A stretch of DNA of 64,000 bases from Pseudomonadota bacterium (lineage in GTDB: Bacteria > Pseudomonadota > Gammaproteobacteria > Xanthomonadales > Rhodanobacteraceae), in contig JAFEDX010000198.1 in NCBI GenBank assembly GCA_018241365.1, positions 1 to 64,000 of the forward strand. Direction: 5' to 3'. The number at the start of each line of letters is the position of its first letter. Position 1 is the stretch's first letter. The notes under the pieces were generated by a model. The model saw only the letters and a program-made list of their open reading frames with translations, was not told the DNA's origin and made no database searches. The translations under genes were made by a program, and so were the position numbers. Shown here one piece after another: positions 56,223 through 64,000 of the stretch.

Positions 56223-57020
56223 TCAGAAGTTGTGCAGTACCTTGCGCAGCTCCGGCAATACGCCGTTGCCCTTGGCGGGCTTGCCGCACAGGCCGTTGTC
56301 CACGGCGCTGGCATAGGCGGGTGTCATCACGCCGAGGGTGAGCGAGCCTTCCGGGGCGTGTTTCAGGTTGAAGCTGCCGCTGGTGACGGGCGCCGCGGGC
56401 TTGATGCTGGAAAACGCCGACGCGCTGGGCACGTCGACGCTGCTGAAGCTGGTCGGTGACTGCGCCCAATAGGTGGTCGCCTTGAGCTGCTTCTTCGAGG
56501 TCGTCACCACGAGGTATTGCGCGTTCGGATCGTCGATCGTCACCGCGCCGAAGCCGCCCGACATGCTGGGCCGCCAGTTGATGTAGACGCACAGCGGGAC
56601 ATCGGCGCTGGAAATCGGCTGGTAGCCCGCGTTCAGCACGGTGACCGTGGGCGCCAGCAGGAAGCTGTTGCCGAGGTGGCGCGCGCTGGGCTGGGTCTGG
56701 AACACCACGCGGTAGGGTTTCCTGTATTTCGGCAACAGGAAGGCGAGGAAGTGCGTGCGCTCGCCGTCCAGGTCTGCGACCGGGCTGAACTTGTCGAGGG
56801 TGAATTCGCGCGGTTCATCCGGCAGCGTTTCGTTGAACGGCAGGTCGGCCCAGACATGGCAGCAGGGCGTTGCGCTTTCCAGATGCTGCATCGCGGCGTC
56901 GCGTGAGGGTGGCGGCGTGCTGTCGAAGGAAGGCAGCAGTGGAACCTTGACCGCATGCGCGCAGCCCGCGAGGCTCGCGAGCGCCAGCAGGGAAAATGTG
57001 ATGCGCAGGAAACGGTGCAC
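56223..57020 (-). CDS. MalM-like lipoprotein
   Basis: A 265-residue protein. The lipobox LAGC at about residue 20 follows a short hydrophobic signal. CCHVWADLPFNETL near 53, FSPVADLDGERTHFLAFLLPKY near 77 and the following LGNSFLLAPTVTVLNAGYQPI resemble the N-terminal half of MalM, the periplasmic protein of the maltose operon of unknown function. No maltose genes are nearby. It stands alone between the APC permease and asnS; 57021-57221 holds no feature I can name. Confidence 0.6.
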   Translation of the reverse strand: MHRFLRITFSLLALASLAGCAHAVKVPLLPSFDSTPPPSRDAAMQHLESATPCCHVWADLPFNETLPDEPREFTLDKFSPVADLDGERTHFLAFLLPKYRKPYRVVFQTQPSARHLGNSFLLAPTVTVLNAGYQPISSADVPLCVYINWRPSMSGGFGAVTIDDPNAQYLVVTTSKKQLKATTYWAQSPTSFSSVDVPSASAFSSIKPAAPVTSGSFNLKHAPEGSLTLGVMTPAYASAVDNGLCGKPAKGNGVLPELRKVLHNF

Positions 57021-57221
57021 GGTGTAACGGGGATGGTGGAGATGGCAGGAGCGGTAAGCCCGAGTCTAACCGGAGGTTCTGGCCGCGGGGTGGCACGTGA
57101 GTTGCGGCGCGAATCGGTTGGTGCCCGCGCCGCCTGAGCGTGCGCCGGCACACCAGCATGGACAGCACGCTTTGTCCTGAAGTTCGCCGCGGCGGCGGAC
57201 GGTGGAGCGCCCCGAACCGGA

Positions 57222-58622
57222 CTAGAACTCCGCGTGTCCCGGCGTGCGCGGATACGGAATCGCGTCGCGGATGTTGGTGAGGCCGCACACGTACACCAGC
57301 AGGCGTTCGAAGCCCAACCCGAAACCCGCGTGAGGCACCGTGCCGTAGCGGCGCAGGTCGCGATACCACTGGTAATGCGCCGGGTCGATGCCGAACTGCG
57401 CCATGCGTCGGTCCAGGTAATCCAGGCGTTCCTCGCGCTGCGAACCGCCGATGATCTCGCCGATCCCGGGCGCCAGCACGTCCATCGCCGCGACGGTCTT
57501 GCCATCGTCGTTGAGGCGCATGTAGAACGCCTTGATCTTCTCGGGGTAGTTCATCACCACCACCGGGCGGCCGACGTACGTCTCGGCCAGCCAGCGTTCG
57601 TGCTCGGTCTGCAGGTCCACGCCCCACTCGACCGGGTATTCGAACTTCTGCCCGGATTTCTGCAGCGCGGCGATGGCATCGGTGTAGTCGATGCGCTCGA
57701 ACGGCGCGGCGATGAATTTATCCAGTCGCGTGACCGCATCCTTTTGCACGCGCTCGGCGAAGAACGCCATGTCGTCCGTGCGCTCGTCCAGCACCGCCTT
57801 GAAGATCGCCTTGAGGAACGCTTCCGCGCAATCGGCGTTGTCGGCGAGATCGGCGAACGCGATCTCGGGCTCGCACATCCAGAATTCCGCGAGATGGCGC
57901 GGTGTGTTGGAGTTTTCGGCGCGGAAGGTCGGGCCGAAGGTGTAGACCTTCGACAAGGCGAGGCAGTAGGCCTCGACGTTCAACTGGCCGGATACGGTCA
58001 GGAACGCCTCGCGGGCGAAGAAGTCGCGCTTGAAATCGATCGCACCCTTGTCGTCGCGCGGCAGGTTGGCGAAGTCCAGCGTAGAGACGCGGAACATGTC
58101 GCCCGCGCCTTCGGCGTCGGACGTGGTGATGATGGGCGTGTTGACCCAGTAAAACCCCTCCGCGGTCAGATGCCGGTGCAGCGCCGTCATCATGGTGTGG
58201 CGCACCCGCGAGATCGCGCCGAACAGGTTGGTGCGCGGGCGCAGGTGCGCGACCTCGCGCAGGAATTCCGGCGTGTGCTGCTTGGGCTGGATGGGATAGG
58301 TTTCGGGATCCTCGACGAAGCCGGTCACTTCGATCGCATCGGCTTGCAGCTCGAACGCCTGGCCCTTGCCTTGCGAAGGCACCAGCTTGCCGCGCACGAC
58401 GATCCCGCAGCCGGCGGAAAGTTTCTGCACGTCGCTCGCGTAGTTCGGCAATGAGGCTGGCGCGACCACCTGCAGGGGTGCGAAGCAGGAACCATCGGTG
58501 AGGTTGACGAACGACAAGCCTGCCTTGGAATCGCGCCGCGTGCGCACCCAGCCGCGCACTTCGACCGATGAACCTTCCGGCGCGCCGCCGGCCAATGCCT
58601 GTTTGACGCTCAAGGTTGCCAT
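57222..58622 (-). CDS. asnS: Asparagine-tRNA ligase
   Basis: A 466-residue class IIb synthetase charging tRNA-Asn. The N-terminal OB fold ([27 protein letters not shown] in part, near 20-46) binds the anticodon. [21 protein letters not shown] near 218 is class II motif 2, and [27 protein letters not shown] near 430 is motif 3. The presence of AsnS means Asn-tRNA is charged directly. I choose the ATG at 58622 for the GGAG nine bases upstream. Divergent from the Fe-S carrier gene. Confidence 0.97.
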   Translation of the reverse strand: MATLSVKQALAGGAPEGSSVEVRGWVRTRRDSKAGLSFVNLTDGSCFAPLQVVAPASLPNYASDVQKLSAGCGIVVRGKLVPSQGKGQAFELQADAIEVTGFVEDPETYPIQPKQHTPEFLREVAHLRPRTNLFGAISRVRHTMMTALHRHLTAEGFYWVNTPIITTSDAEGAGDMFRVSTLDFANLPRDDKGAIDFKRDFFAREAFLTVSGQLNVEAYCLALSKVYTFGPTFRAENSNTPRHLAEFWMCEPEIAFADLADNADCAEAFLKAIFKAVLDERTDDMAFFAERVQKDAVTRLDKFIAAPFERIDYTDAIAALQKSGQKFEYPVEWGVDLQTEHERWLAETYVGRPVVVMNYPEKIKAFYMRLNDDGKTVAAMDVLAPGIGEIIGGSQREERLDYLDRRMAQFGIDPAHYQWYRDLRRYGTVPHAGFGLGFERLLVYVCGLTNIRDAIPYPRTPGHAEF

Positions 58623-58708
58623 GGCTTGAAACTCCGTCCTGCCGCTGTCATGTTTCGAACAAGTGAACGCGCGATAATAACGCAGCATCCGGAAAAACCG
58701 ACTCAATC

Positions 58709-59044
58709 ATGGCCATCGAACTCACCCCATCCGCCGCCGCGCGCATGCGCGATTTTCTCGCCAGGAACCCGGCTGCGCCCGGCGTGCGCTTCGGCATCAA
58801 GCGCACCGGCTGCTCAGGGTTCGGCTACACGGTCGATCTGGCCAAGGACGTCACCGGCGACGACCAGGTGTTCGAGCTCGATGGCGTGAAACTGGTGGTG
58901 GACGCCAAGGCGTTGCCGCTGGTGGAGGGCACCCGCATCGACTACGCCCGCGAGGGCTTGAATGCGGCGTTCGTGTTCCACAACCCGAACGCGGTGGCCG
59001 CATGCGGCTGCGGGGAAAGTTTCACCGTGGGCAAGACCGGCTGA
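58709..59044 (+). CDS. A-type Fe-S cluster carrier protein (IscA/SufA/ErpA family)
   Basis: A 111-residue HesB-fold protein that carries Fe-S clusters to apoproteins. The three conserved cysteines are present: one in GIKRTGCSGFGYTVDL near residue 35, and the pair CGCGESF near 100. LTPSAAARMRDFLARNP opens the fold. Standing alone next to asnS, it cannot be assigned to IscA, SufA or ErpA from sequence by eye; no isc or suf genes are in the window. Confidence 0.92.
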   Translation: MAIELTPSAAARMRDFLARNPAAPGVRFGIKRTGCSGFGYTVDLAKDVTGDDQVFELDGVKLVVDAKALPLVEGTRIDYAREGLNAAFVFHNPNAVAACGCGESFTVGKTG

Positions 59045-59054
59045 GCCGCGTTTC

Positions 59055-59801
59055 GTGAGCGACGCGCGCGCCGCACCTGCCACGAAAGACACGCTCGAAC
59101 AGCATTCGCCGCTGCAAGCGGTGTTGCCGCATATCCTGAAGACCTTCAGGCGCGAACCGGCGCTGGCGTTGACGGTCGCATACCTGTTGGTGGCATTGGC
59201 CGGAATCTATTACGACTACGCGTATTACCAGAAGGGATTCGGCATTCCGATCCTGAGTCTGGCGCAAATCGGCGACTACCTCGTGGCTGGCCTGCAACAA
59301 CCCGTGGCGATCGTGCTCGTGGTCATCACTTTCCCGTTGTGCTGGTTCATGGATCGCCTCAACGTGTTTTTCCGGCGGCGTGATCTTGCGCGGCGTGATC
59401 ACCTGCGCGCGCTGCCGCAGCGGGATTGGCGGCAAGCCCTGCATTTGCGCTACCTCGATTGGCACCTCGACCAGCTCTGGGGTCTCCAGATCGCCTACCT
59501 GCTGGTCATTTTCATCTATGGATGGATTTTCGTCGGGTTGTACGCGCGGCACCGGGTAGGCGAGGTCAAGCAAGGCGTGGCGACGCAGGTGACCGTGCGG
59601 TTCACGGGCGCCGATACCGCCCTTGCGGCAAGCCATTCGCCGAGCTGGAGTTACCTGGGCGCCGTATCGAACTACGTGTTCCTTTACGACCCTGCGCAAC
59701 GCCAGCCGTTGGTCGTGCCGGTCAACGCCATCGCCAGCCTGCGCCCAGCGACAGGCAGCAAGCCTGCGGACGTTTCCGGGCCAGTTGCGGCAAGGCCCTG
59801 A
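59055..59801 (+). CDS. Membrane protein of unknown function
   Basis: A 248-residue protein with three hydrophobic segments: near 38-55 (PALALTVAYLLVALAGIYY), near 76-98 (PVAIVLVVITFPLCWFM) and near 140-165 (LQIAYLLVIFIYGWIFVGLYA). An arginine-rich cytoplasmic loop (FFRRRDLARRDHLRALPQRD) separates the second and third. The C-terminal part (VTVRFTGADTALAASHSPSW, YVFLYDPAQRQPLVVPV) is a beta-rich domain, probably outside. I do not recognise the family. The start is a GTG at 59055, ten bases after the Fe-S carrier stop. Confidence 0.7.
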   Translation: MSDARAAPATKDTLEQHSPLQAVLPHILKTFRREPALALTVAYLLVALAGIYYDYAYYQKGFGIPILSLAQIGDYLVAGLQQPVAIVLVVITFPLCWFMDRLNVFFRRRDLARRDHLRALPQRDWRQALHLRYLDWHLDQLWGLQIAYLLVIFIYGWIFVGLYARHRVGEVKQGVATQVTVRFTGADTALAASHSPSWSYLGAVSNYVFLYDPAQRQPLVVPVNAIASLRPATGSKPADVSGPVAARP

Positions 59802-59814
59802 TTGCCTTTACAAT
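59785..59814 (+). promoter_or_regulatory. Candidate promoter of the rpsF operon
   Basis: TTGCGG (59785-59790) and TACAAT (59809-59814) are spaced 18 bases apart. The expected leader of about 112 bases before rpsF has GC-rich hairpin potential (CCGGGCAGGCCC, GGGGGGCTGCCCC), fitting the S6:S18 autoregulatory leader known for this operon, though I cannot verify its exact motif. Confidence 0.55.
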
Positions 59815-59932
59815 TCGCGGTCCTGCACGGCTGTTGTGGCCGGGCAGGCCCTCGCCCCACCGCCGGATTTAAGGATCGGGGGGCTGCCCCGCCATGGCGT
59901 CCCGCCTTGGCGACACCCACGAGGAAAACACA

Positions 59933-60316
59933 ATGCGTCACTATGAAGTCGTGTTCCTGGTCCATCCGGACCAGAGCGAGCAGGTGCCCGGCATGATCGA
60001 GCGCTACAAGGCGCTGGTCGAGGCCGAAGGCGGCAAGGTCCATCGCGTCGAGGACTGGGGCCGCCGTCCGCTCGCCTATCCGATCCAGCATCTCGCCAAG
60101 GCCCACTACGCGCTGATGAACATCGAGTGCGGGCCCAAGGCGGTTACCGAGCTGAAGTCGGGCTTCCGCTTCAACGATGCGGTGCTGCGCCACCTGATCG
60201 TGCAATGGCACGGCGCCGAGACCGAGCCGTCGTTGATCATGAAGGCCGGTAAGGACGAAAAGCCGCCCCGTCGCCGCGATGACGACATGGACGATGACCG
60301 CGAGGAGGCCGCCTGA
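59933..60316 (+). CDS. rpsF: 30S ribosomal protein S6
   Basis: A 127-residue protein. [20 protein letters not shown] opens the S6 fold, [17 protein letters not shown] near residue 37 is the rRNA/S18 contact region, and [11 protein letters not shown] follows. The tail is strongly acidic and basic ([15 protein letters not shown]), the region modified by RimK in E. coli. GAGGA lies eight bases before the ATG. First gene of rpsF-rpsR-rplI. Confidence 0.97.
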   Translation: MRHYEVVFLVHPDQSEQVPGMIERYKALVEAEGGKVHRVEDWGRRPLAYPIQHLAKAHYALMNIECGPKAVTELKSGFRFNDAVLRHLIVQWHGAETEPSLIMKAGKDEKPPRRRDDDMDDDREEAA

Positions 60317-60360
60317 TGCCACGCCCGACCAGAGACAAGAAGAAGTCCGGAGACACGAAC

Positions 60361-60591
60361 ATGTCCAAGTTTTTCCGCCGCCGCAAGTTCTGCCGCTTCA
60401 GCGCCGAGGGCATCGAGCACATCGATTACAAGGACCTCGCCACGCTGAAGCAGTACATCACCGAAACCGGCAAGATCGTCCCCAGCCGCATCACCGGCAC
60501 CAAGGCGCGCTACCAGCGCCAGTTGTCGACCGCGGTGCAGCGGGCGCGCTTCCTGGCGTTGTTGCCCTATAGCGACAACCATTTCGTGTAG
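60361..60591 (+). CDS. rpsR: 30S ribosomal protein S18
   Basis: A 76-residue protein with [40 protein letters not shown] and [19 protein letters not shown]. It pairs with S6 on the 30S platform. I choose ATG 60361 with GGAG upstream; an in-frame ATG at 60316 overlapping the rpsF stop would add 15 residues not seen in the family. Confidence 0.97.
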   Translation: MSKFFRRRKFCRFSAEGIEHIDYKDLATLKQYITETGKIVPSRITGTKARYQRQLSTAVQRARFLALLPYSDNHFV

Positions 60592-60663
60592 GAATCGACA
60601 ACTCTTCGGACACCCGTCCAATGGCTGCGTCTCGCGTGAGGCGCTAACGAATCGGAGAATCCC

Positions 60664-61113
60664 ATGGAAGTCATCCTGCTTGAAAAAGTGAAGAACCTCG
60701 GCGCACTGGGCGACAAGGTGCGCGTGAAGCCCGGCTACGGCCGCAACTACCTCGTGCCGCAGGGCAAGGCCGTGGCGGCCACCAAGGCCAACCTCGAATC
60801 GTTCGAGGCCAAGCGTGCCGAATACCAGGCCAAGGCCGACAAGCTGCTGGCGGACGCGCAGGCGCGCGCCGCGAAGTTCGAAAATGCCGAGGCCACCATC
60901 ACCGCCAATGCCAGCCCCGAAGGCAAGCTGTTCGGTTCGGTGGGGCCGCGCGACATTGCCGAGGCGTTCACCGCACTGGCCCTTGCGCTCGAGAAGAGCG
61001 AAGTGATCATGCCGGAAGGCGCGATCCACAACCTCGGCGACTTCGAAGTCGAGGTTTCGCTGCATGCCGACGTGCGGGTTCCGGTCAAGGTACGCGTTAC
61101 CGCGGGCGACTGA
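60664..61113 (+). CDS. rplI: 50S ribosomal protein L9
   Basis: A 149-residue protein. [20 protein letters not shown] and [17 protein letters not shown] form the N-terminal rRNA-binding domain, a long charged helix follows (about 40-75), and the C-terminal domain has [12 protein letters not shown]. Third gene of the operon. GGAGA precedes the start by five bases. Confidence 0.97.
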   Translation: MEVILLEKVKNLGALGDKVRVKPGYGRNYLVPQGKAVAATKANLESFEAKRAEYQAKADKLLADAQARAAKFENAEATITANASPEGKLFGSVGPRDIAEAFTALALALEKSEVIMPEGAIHNLGDFEVEVSLHADVRVPVKVRVTAGD

Positions 61114-61163
61114 TCGCGATTGCGTTGGGCCGCGGCATCACGCCGCGGCACTGTTGGAACTGG

Positions 61164-61187
61164 AACGGGCGCCGCAGGCGCCCGTTT
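61164..61187 (+). terminator. Terminator of the rpsF-rpsR-rplI operon
   Basis: ACGGGCGCC and GGCGCCCGT form a GC stem around GCA, followed by TTCGTTT. It lies 51 bases after rplI. The 127 bases from here to ftsK hold only the ftsK upstream region. Confidence 0.88.
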
Positions 61188-61314
61188 CGTTTGCACCCGT
61201 CGCTGCGCGGCAAGAGTCGCACGTGCAGCCCATCATGTAACTTGTCGCCGGGCGGCCGGCCGAACCGCGTTATAGTTCCGCCGGTGATGGACCTTCGAAT
61301 TCGGGGTTGAATGC

Positions 61315-63651
61315 GTGGCGCGTGCAAGGGCACAGGCTGAAGCCAGATCCGACGGGATGAGCGAACGCGCGCGGCGGCTGTTGCGCGAAGCGGCGGCGTT
61401 GCTGCTGTTCCCGCTCGCGGTGTACCTGTTTGCATGCCTGCTCGGATACAGCCAGACGGACCCGGGCTGGTGGTACCGCGGCGCCCCGGGGCAGCCCATC
61501 CACAACTTCGGCGGCGCCGTCGGGGCCTACATCGCCGACCTGCTGTTCCACCTGTTCGGGGTGATCGCGTACGCGTTCCCGTTGTTGCTGATCGTGCTGG
61601 CGGTAGGCGTGCTGCGCGGCTGGTATCGGCGCGTGGAGGGTGAAAGCAAGTGGGAGCCGAGCCTGCGCCTGATCGGCTTCGTCGCATTCTTCGTCGGCGG
61701 TTGCGGGCTGGCGTGGCTGCACGCCTCCGATCCCCAGTGCGATCAGGTCACCGGTGCCGGCGGACTGCTTGGCTGCGGCGCGGGAGGCCTGCTCCACAAC
61801 GGATTCGGCGAACTTGGCGCCCTGTTGCTGCTGCTGGCGGTGTTCCTGATCGCGATTACCTGGATCACCGGCTTGTCATGGTTCCGGGTAATGGACTGGA
61901 CCGGACAAAAGGTACTGACCGGTGCCGACTGGTTGCGCGGCAGGCTGAAGCGCGCGCCGGAGACCTTGGCGGCGCGCGCCGCACGCGTGGAACGCGAAGC
62001 CGCGCGCAAGGAAGATGTTGCGATCAGGTCGAAGCGCGAACCGGTCCGCATCGAACCGTTGCCGGCGCCAATCGTGAAAAGCGAGCGCGCCAAGCGCGAG
62101 ACCCAGATCCCGCTGTTCACCGGTGCGGCGAGCGAGGGCGAGTTGCCGCCCTTGTCGCTGCTGCAGGAGCCGCAACCCCAGGCCGGCAAGGGTTACTCCG
62201 AGGAAACGCTCGAGGTGCTCTCGCGCCAGGTCGAGATGAAATTGAAGGATTTCCGGATTGACGCGCACGTGGTCAGTGCACATCCCGGTCCGGTGATCAC
62301 GCGCTTCGAGCTGGAACCCGCGCCGGGCGTGCGCGGCAGCCAGATTTCCTCGCTTGACAAGGACATCGCACGGGGTCTGTCCCTGGTCAGCGTGCGCGTG
62401 GTGGACGTGATCCCCGGCAAGAACGTGATCGGGCTGGAAGTTCCGAACGCGCACCGCGAGATCGTGTACCTGTCGGAAATCTTCAGCTCGCGCGAGTACG
62501 GCGATGCGCGTTCGCCGCTGTCGCTGGCGCTCGGCAAGGACATCGGCGGCCGGCCGGTGGTGGTGGACCTGCAGAAGATGCCGCACCTGCTGGTCGCTGG
62601 CACCACGGGTTCCGGCAAGTCGGTGGCGTTGAACGCGATGGTGCTGTCGCTGCTGTTCAAGGCCAAACCGGCCGACGTGCGCATGATCATGATCGACCCG
62701 AAGATGCTGGAACTGTCGGTGTACGACAGGATCCCGCACCTGCTGGCACCGGTCGTCACCGACATGAAGGAAGCCGCCAACGCACTGCGCTGGTGCGTGG
62801 CCGAAATGGAGCGCCGCTACAAGCTGATGGCGGCGGTGGGCGTGCGCAATCTCGCCGGTTTCAACAAGAAGGTGCGCGATGCCGAGGCGGCGGGCCAGCC
62901 GTTGCCCGATCCGCTGTTCAAGCCCAATCCCGACGTGCCGAACGACAAGGCCGAACCGCTGCAGCCCTTGCCGTTCATCGTGGTGTTCATCGACGAATTC
63001 GCCGACATGATGATGATTGTCGGCAAGAAGGTCGAGGAATTGATCGCGCGGCTGGCGCAAAAGGCGCGTGCCGCCGGTGTGCACCTGATCCTGGCGACGC
63101 AGCGGCCGTCCGTGGACGTGATCACGGGCCTGATCAAGGCCAACATCCCGACCCGCATCGCGTTCCAGGTGTCGAGCAAGATCGATTCGCGCACCATCCT
63201 CGACCAGTCCGGAGCGGAAACGTTGCTCGGCAACGGCGACATGCTGTACCTGCCGCCCGGTACCGCGACGCCCGAACGCGTGCACGGCGCGTTCGTCGGA
63301 GACGACGATGTGCACAAGGTGGTCGAGTGGCTGCGTACCCAGGGCGAGCCCCGCTATATCGACGGCGTGCTGGAAGAAGTGCAGACGTTGGGCGACGGCA
63401 AGGTCATCAACGAATCGGGCCTGCCCGAGGATGCCGCCGAAGGCGAAGGCGGCATGGACGAGCTGTACGACAAGGCCGTGCACATCGTCACCTCGTCGCG
63501 GCGCGCATCCATTTCCGGCGTGCAGCGGCATCTGCGGATCGGCTACAACCGTGCCGCGCGCCTGATCGAGATGATGGAGCAGCAGGGCGTCGTGACGCCG
63601 CCGCAGCACAATGGCAATCGTGAAGTCATCGCTCCGCCGCCGGTAGAGTGA
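61315..63651 (+). CDS. ftsK: DNA translocase FtsK
   Basis: FtsK pumps chromosome dimer DNA across the division septum and activates XerCD at dif. 778 residues: an N-terminal membrane part with four or five helices (about 25-195), a short linker, the alpha domain ([20 protein letters not shown]), and the beta motor with Walker [14 protein letters not shown] near residue 427 and Walker [14 protein letters not shown] near 560. The C-terminal gamma winged helix ([21 protein letters not shown]) reads KOPS. The linker is short compared with E. coli. The start is GTG 61315; ATG 61357 is possible. Confidence 0.96.
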   Translation: MARARAQAEARSDGMSERARRLLREAAALLLFPLAVYLFACLLGYSQTDPGWWYRGAPGQPIHNFGGAVGAYIADLLFHLFGVIAYAFPLLLIVLAVGVLRGWYRRVEGESKWEPSLRLIGFVAFFVGGCGLAWLHASDPQCDQVTGAGGLLGCGAGGLLHNGFGELGALLLLLAVFLIAITWITGLSWFRVMDWTGQKVLTGADWLRGRLKRAPETLAARAARVEREAARKEDVAIRSKREPVRIEPLPAPIVKSERAKRETQIPLFTGAASEGELPPLSLLQEPQPQAGKGYSEETLEVLSRQVEMKLKDFRIDAHVVSAHPGPVITRFELEPAPGVRGSQISSLDKDIARGLSLVSVRVVDVIPGKNVIGLEVPNAHREIVYLSEIFSSREYGDARSPLSLALGKDIGGRPVVVDLQKMPHLLVAGTTGSGKSVALNAMVLSLLFKAKPADVRMIMIDPKMLELSVYDRIPHLLAPVVTDMKEAANALRWCVAEMERRYKLMAAVGVRNLAGFNKKVRDAEAAGQPLPDPLFKPNPDVPNDKAEPLQPLPFIVVFIDEFADMMMIVGKKVEELIARLAQKARAAGVHLILATQRPSVDVITGLIKANIPTRIAFQVSSKIDSRTILDQSGAETLLGNGDMLYLPPGTATPERVHGAFVGDDDVHKVVEWLRTQGEPRYIDGVLEEVQTLGDGKVINESGLPEDAAEGEGGMDELYDKAVHIVTSSRRASISGVQRHLRIGYNRAARLIEMMEQQGVVTPPQHNGNREVIAPPPVE

Positions 63652-63729
63652 CGGGCGGCCCGATAACGCTGCATTCACGGATCGCGCGGACAATGCGCGT
63701 GGAATTTCGGCTAGTGGAAGGGAAGGGCG

Positions 63730-64000
63730 ATGCGCAAATTGATGCTGTGGATCGGGCTTTCGATGCTGGCGGTAACGGCGTACGCTGCCACCGGCGCGCG
63801 CGCGCGCCTGGATGCGTTTGCCAACGGCTTGCACTCGTTGCGCGGCGACTTCACCCAGACCGTGTACGACGCGCACGGCAACATCACTGGTGCCAGCCAC
63901 GGTCTGCTCGCGCTGGAAGCGCCGCGCCTGTTCCGCTGGGAAGTCACGGACCCCTACCAGCAGTTGATCGTGGCCGACGGGAAGAAGGTATGGGTCTATG
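63730..64000 (+). CDS. lolA: Outer-membrane lipoprotein carrier LolA, cut by the window end
   Basis: The first 90 residues are visible. A signal peptide (about 1-21, ending AYAA) precedes a LolA start: ARLDAFANGLHSLRGDFTQTVYD, then GLLALEAPRLFRWEVTDPY and QLIVADGKKVWVY. LolA carries lipoproteins from LolCDE to LolB across the periplasm. GGAAGGG lies three bases before the ATG. Its position after ftsK is usual in gammaproteobacteria (ftsK-lolA). The remainder lies outside the window. Confidence 0.93.
   Translation, partial: MRKLMLWIGLSMLAVTAYAATGARARLDAFANGLHSLRGDFTQTVYDAHGNITGASHGLLALEAPRLFRWEVTDPYQQLIVADGKKVWVY

Overview
The window reads as an ordinary chromosomal stretch of a high-GC gammaproteobacterium of the Xanthomonadales, most likely Rhodanobacteraceae (Rhodanobacter/Dyella-like). 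This is an inference from gene content: a fused alpha/beta 2-oxoacid dehydrogenase E1, Kdo kinase kdkA, the gcvR-bcp-phoH / dapA-bamC arrangement, and GTAG-class REP hairpins. Codon use looks uniform. I see no prophage, plasmid functions, CRISPR array, insertion-sequence transposase or secondary-metabolite cluster.

Layout. 1-4.6 kb: clpB with a candidate heat-shock promoter, a REP cluster, then a DAHP synthase gene (minus) preceded by a complete attenuator with an aromatic leader peptide. 4.6-9.4 kb: TonB-dependent receptor, 5'-nucleotidase, glutaryl-CoA dehydrogenase. 9.5-20.6 kb: pilin-like secreted protein, GNAT, fused E1, MFS exporter, Tat-exported flavoprotein, BI-1 and UPF0145 proteins, catalase, acetoin-reductase-type SDR. 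20.8-26 kb: M16 protease and a copC-copD cluster led by an unknown outer-membrane-like protein. 26-31.5 kb: a methyltransferase with an apparent core deletion, pyrD and murB (overlapping), an SDR and an ALDH7 enzyme. 31.5-42.8 kb: cytochrome c, tRNA-Arg, DJ-1-like protein, GT9 and Kdo kinase, the molybdopterin genes moaA-C-D-E, SRP RNA, tRNA-Ser, an exported amidase and thiD. 42.9-54 kb: phoH, bcp, gcvR, dapA, bamC, fdxA, tRNA-Glu, pcnB-folK, ribF-ileS. 54-64 kb: SDR, APC permease, MalM-like lipoprotein, asnS, an A-type Fe-S carrier, rpsF-rpsR-rplI, ftsK and the start of lolA, cut by the window edge.

How genes work together. moaA/C/D/E make molybdopterin. dapA, gcdH and the ALDH7 enzyme touch lysine synthesis and breakdown but are not linked. 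bamC and lolA serve outer-membrane biogenesis, while GT9 and kdkA serve LPS core assembly. copC and copD handle copper.

Most interesting non-coding content. (i) A textbook aromatic-amino-acid attenuator upstream of DAHP synthase (4423-4556, minus). (ii) A 274-bp nested palindromic element between moaD and moaE that supplies the moaD stop codon. (iii) GTAG-type REP hairpins whose GTAG overlaps the TAG stop of three genes. (iv) A ~120-bp 3'-flanking repeat present twice, with one compensatory base change. (v) A 23-bp duplicate of the tRNA-Ser 3' end beside the SRP RNA gene, resembling a decayed attachment site. (vi) Start codons lying 6-8 bases after a -10-like box, suggesting leaderless transcripts.
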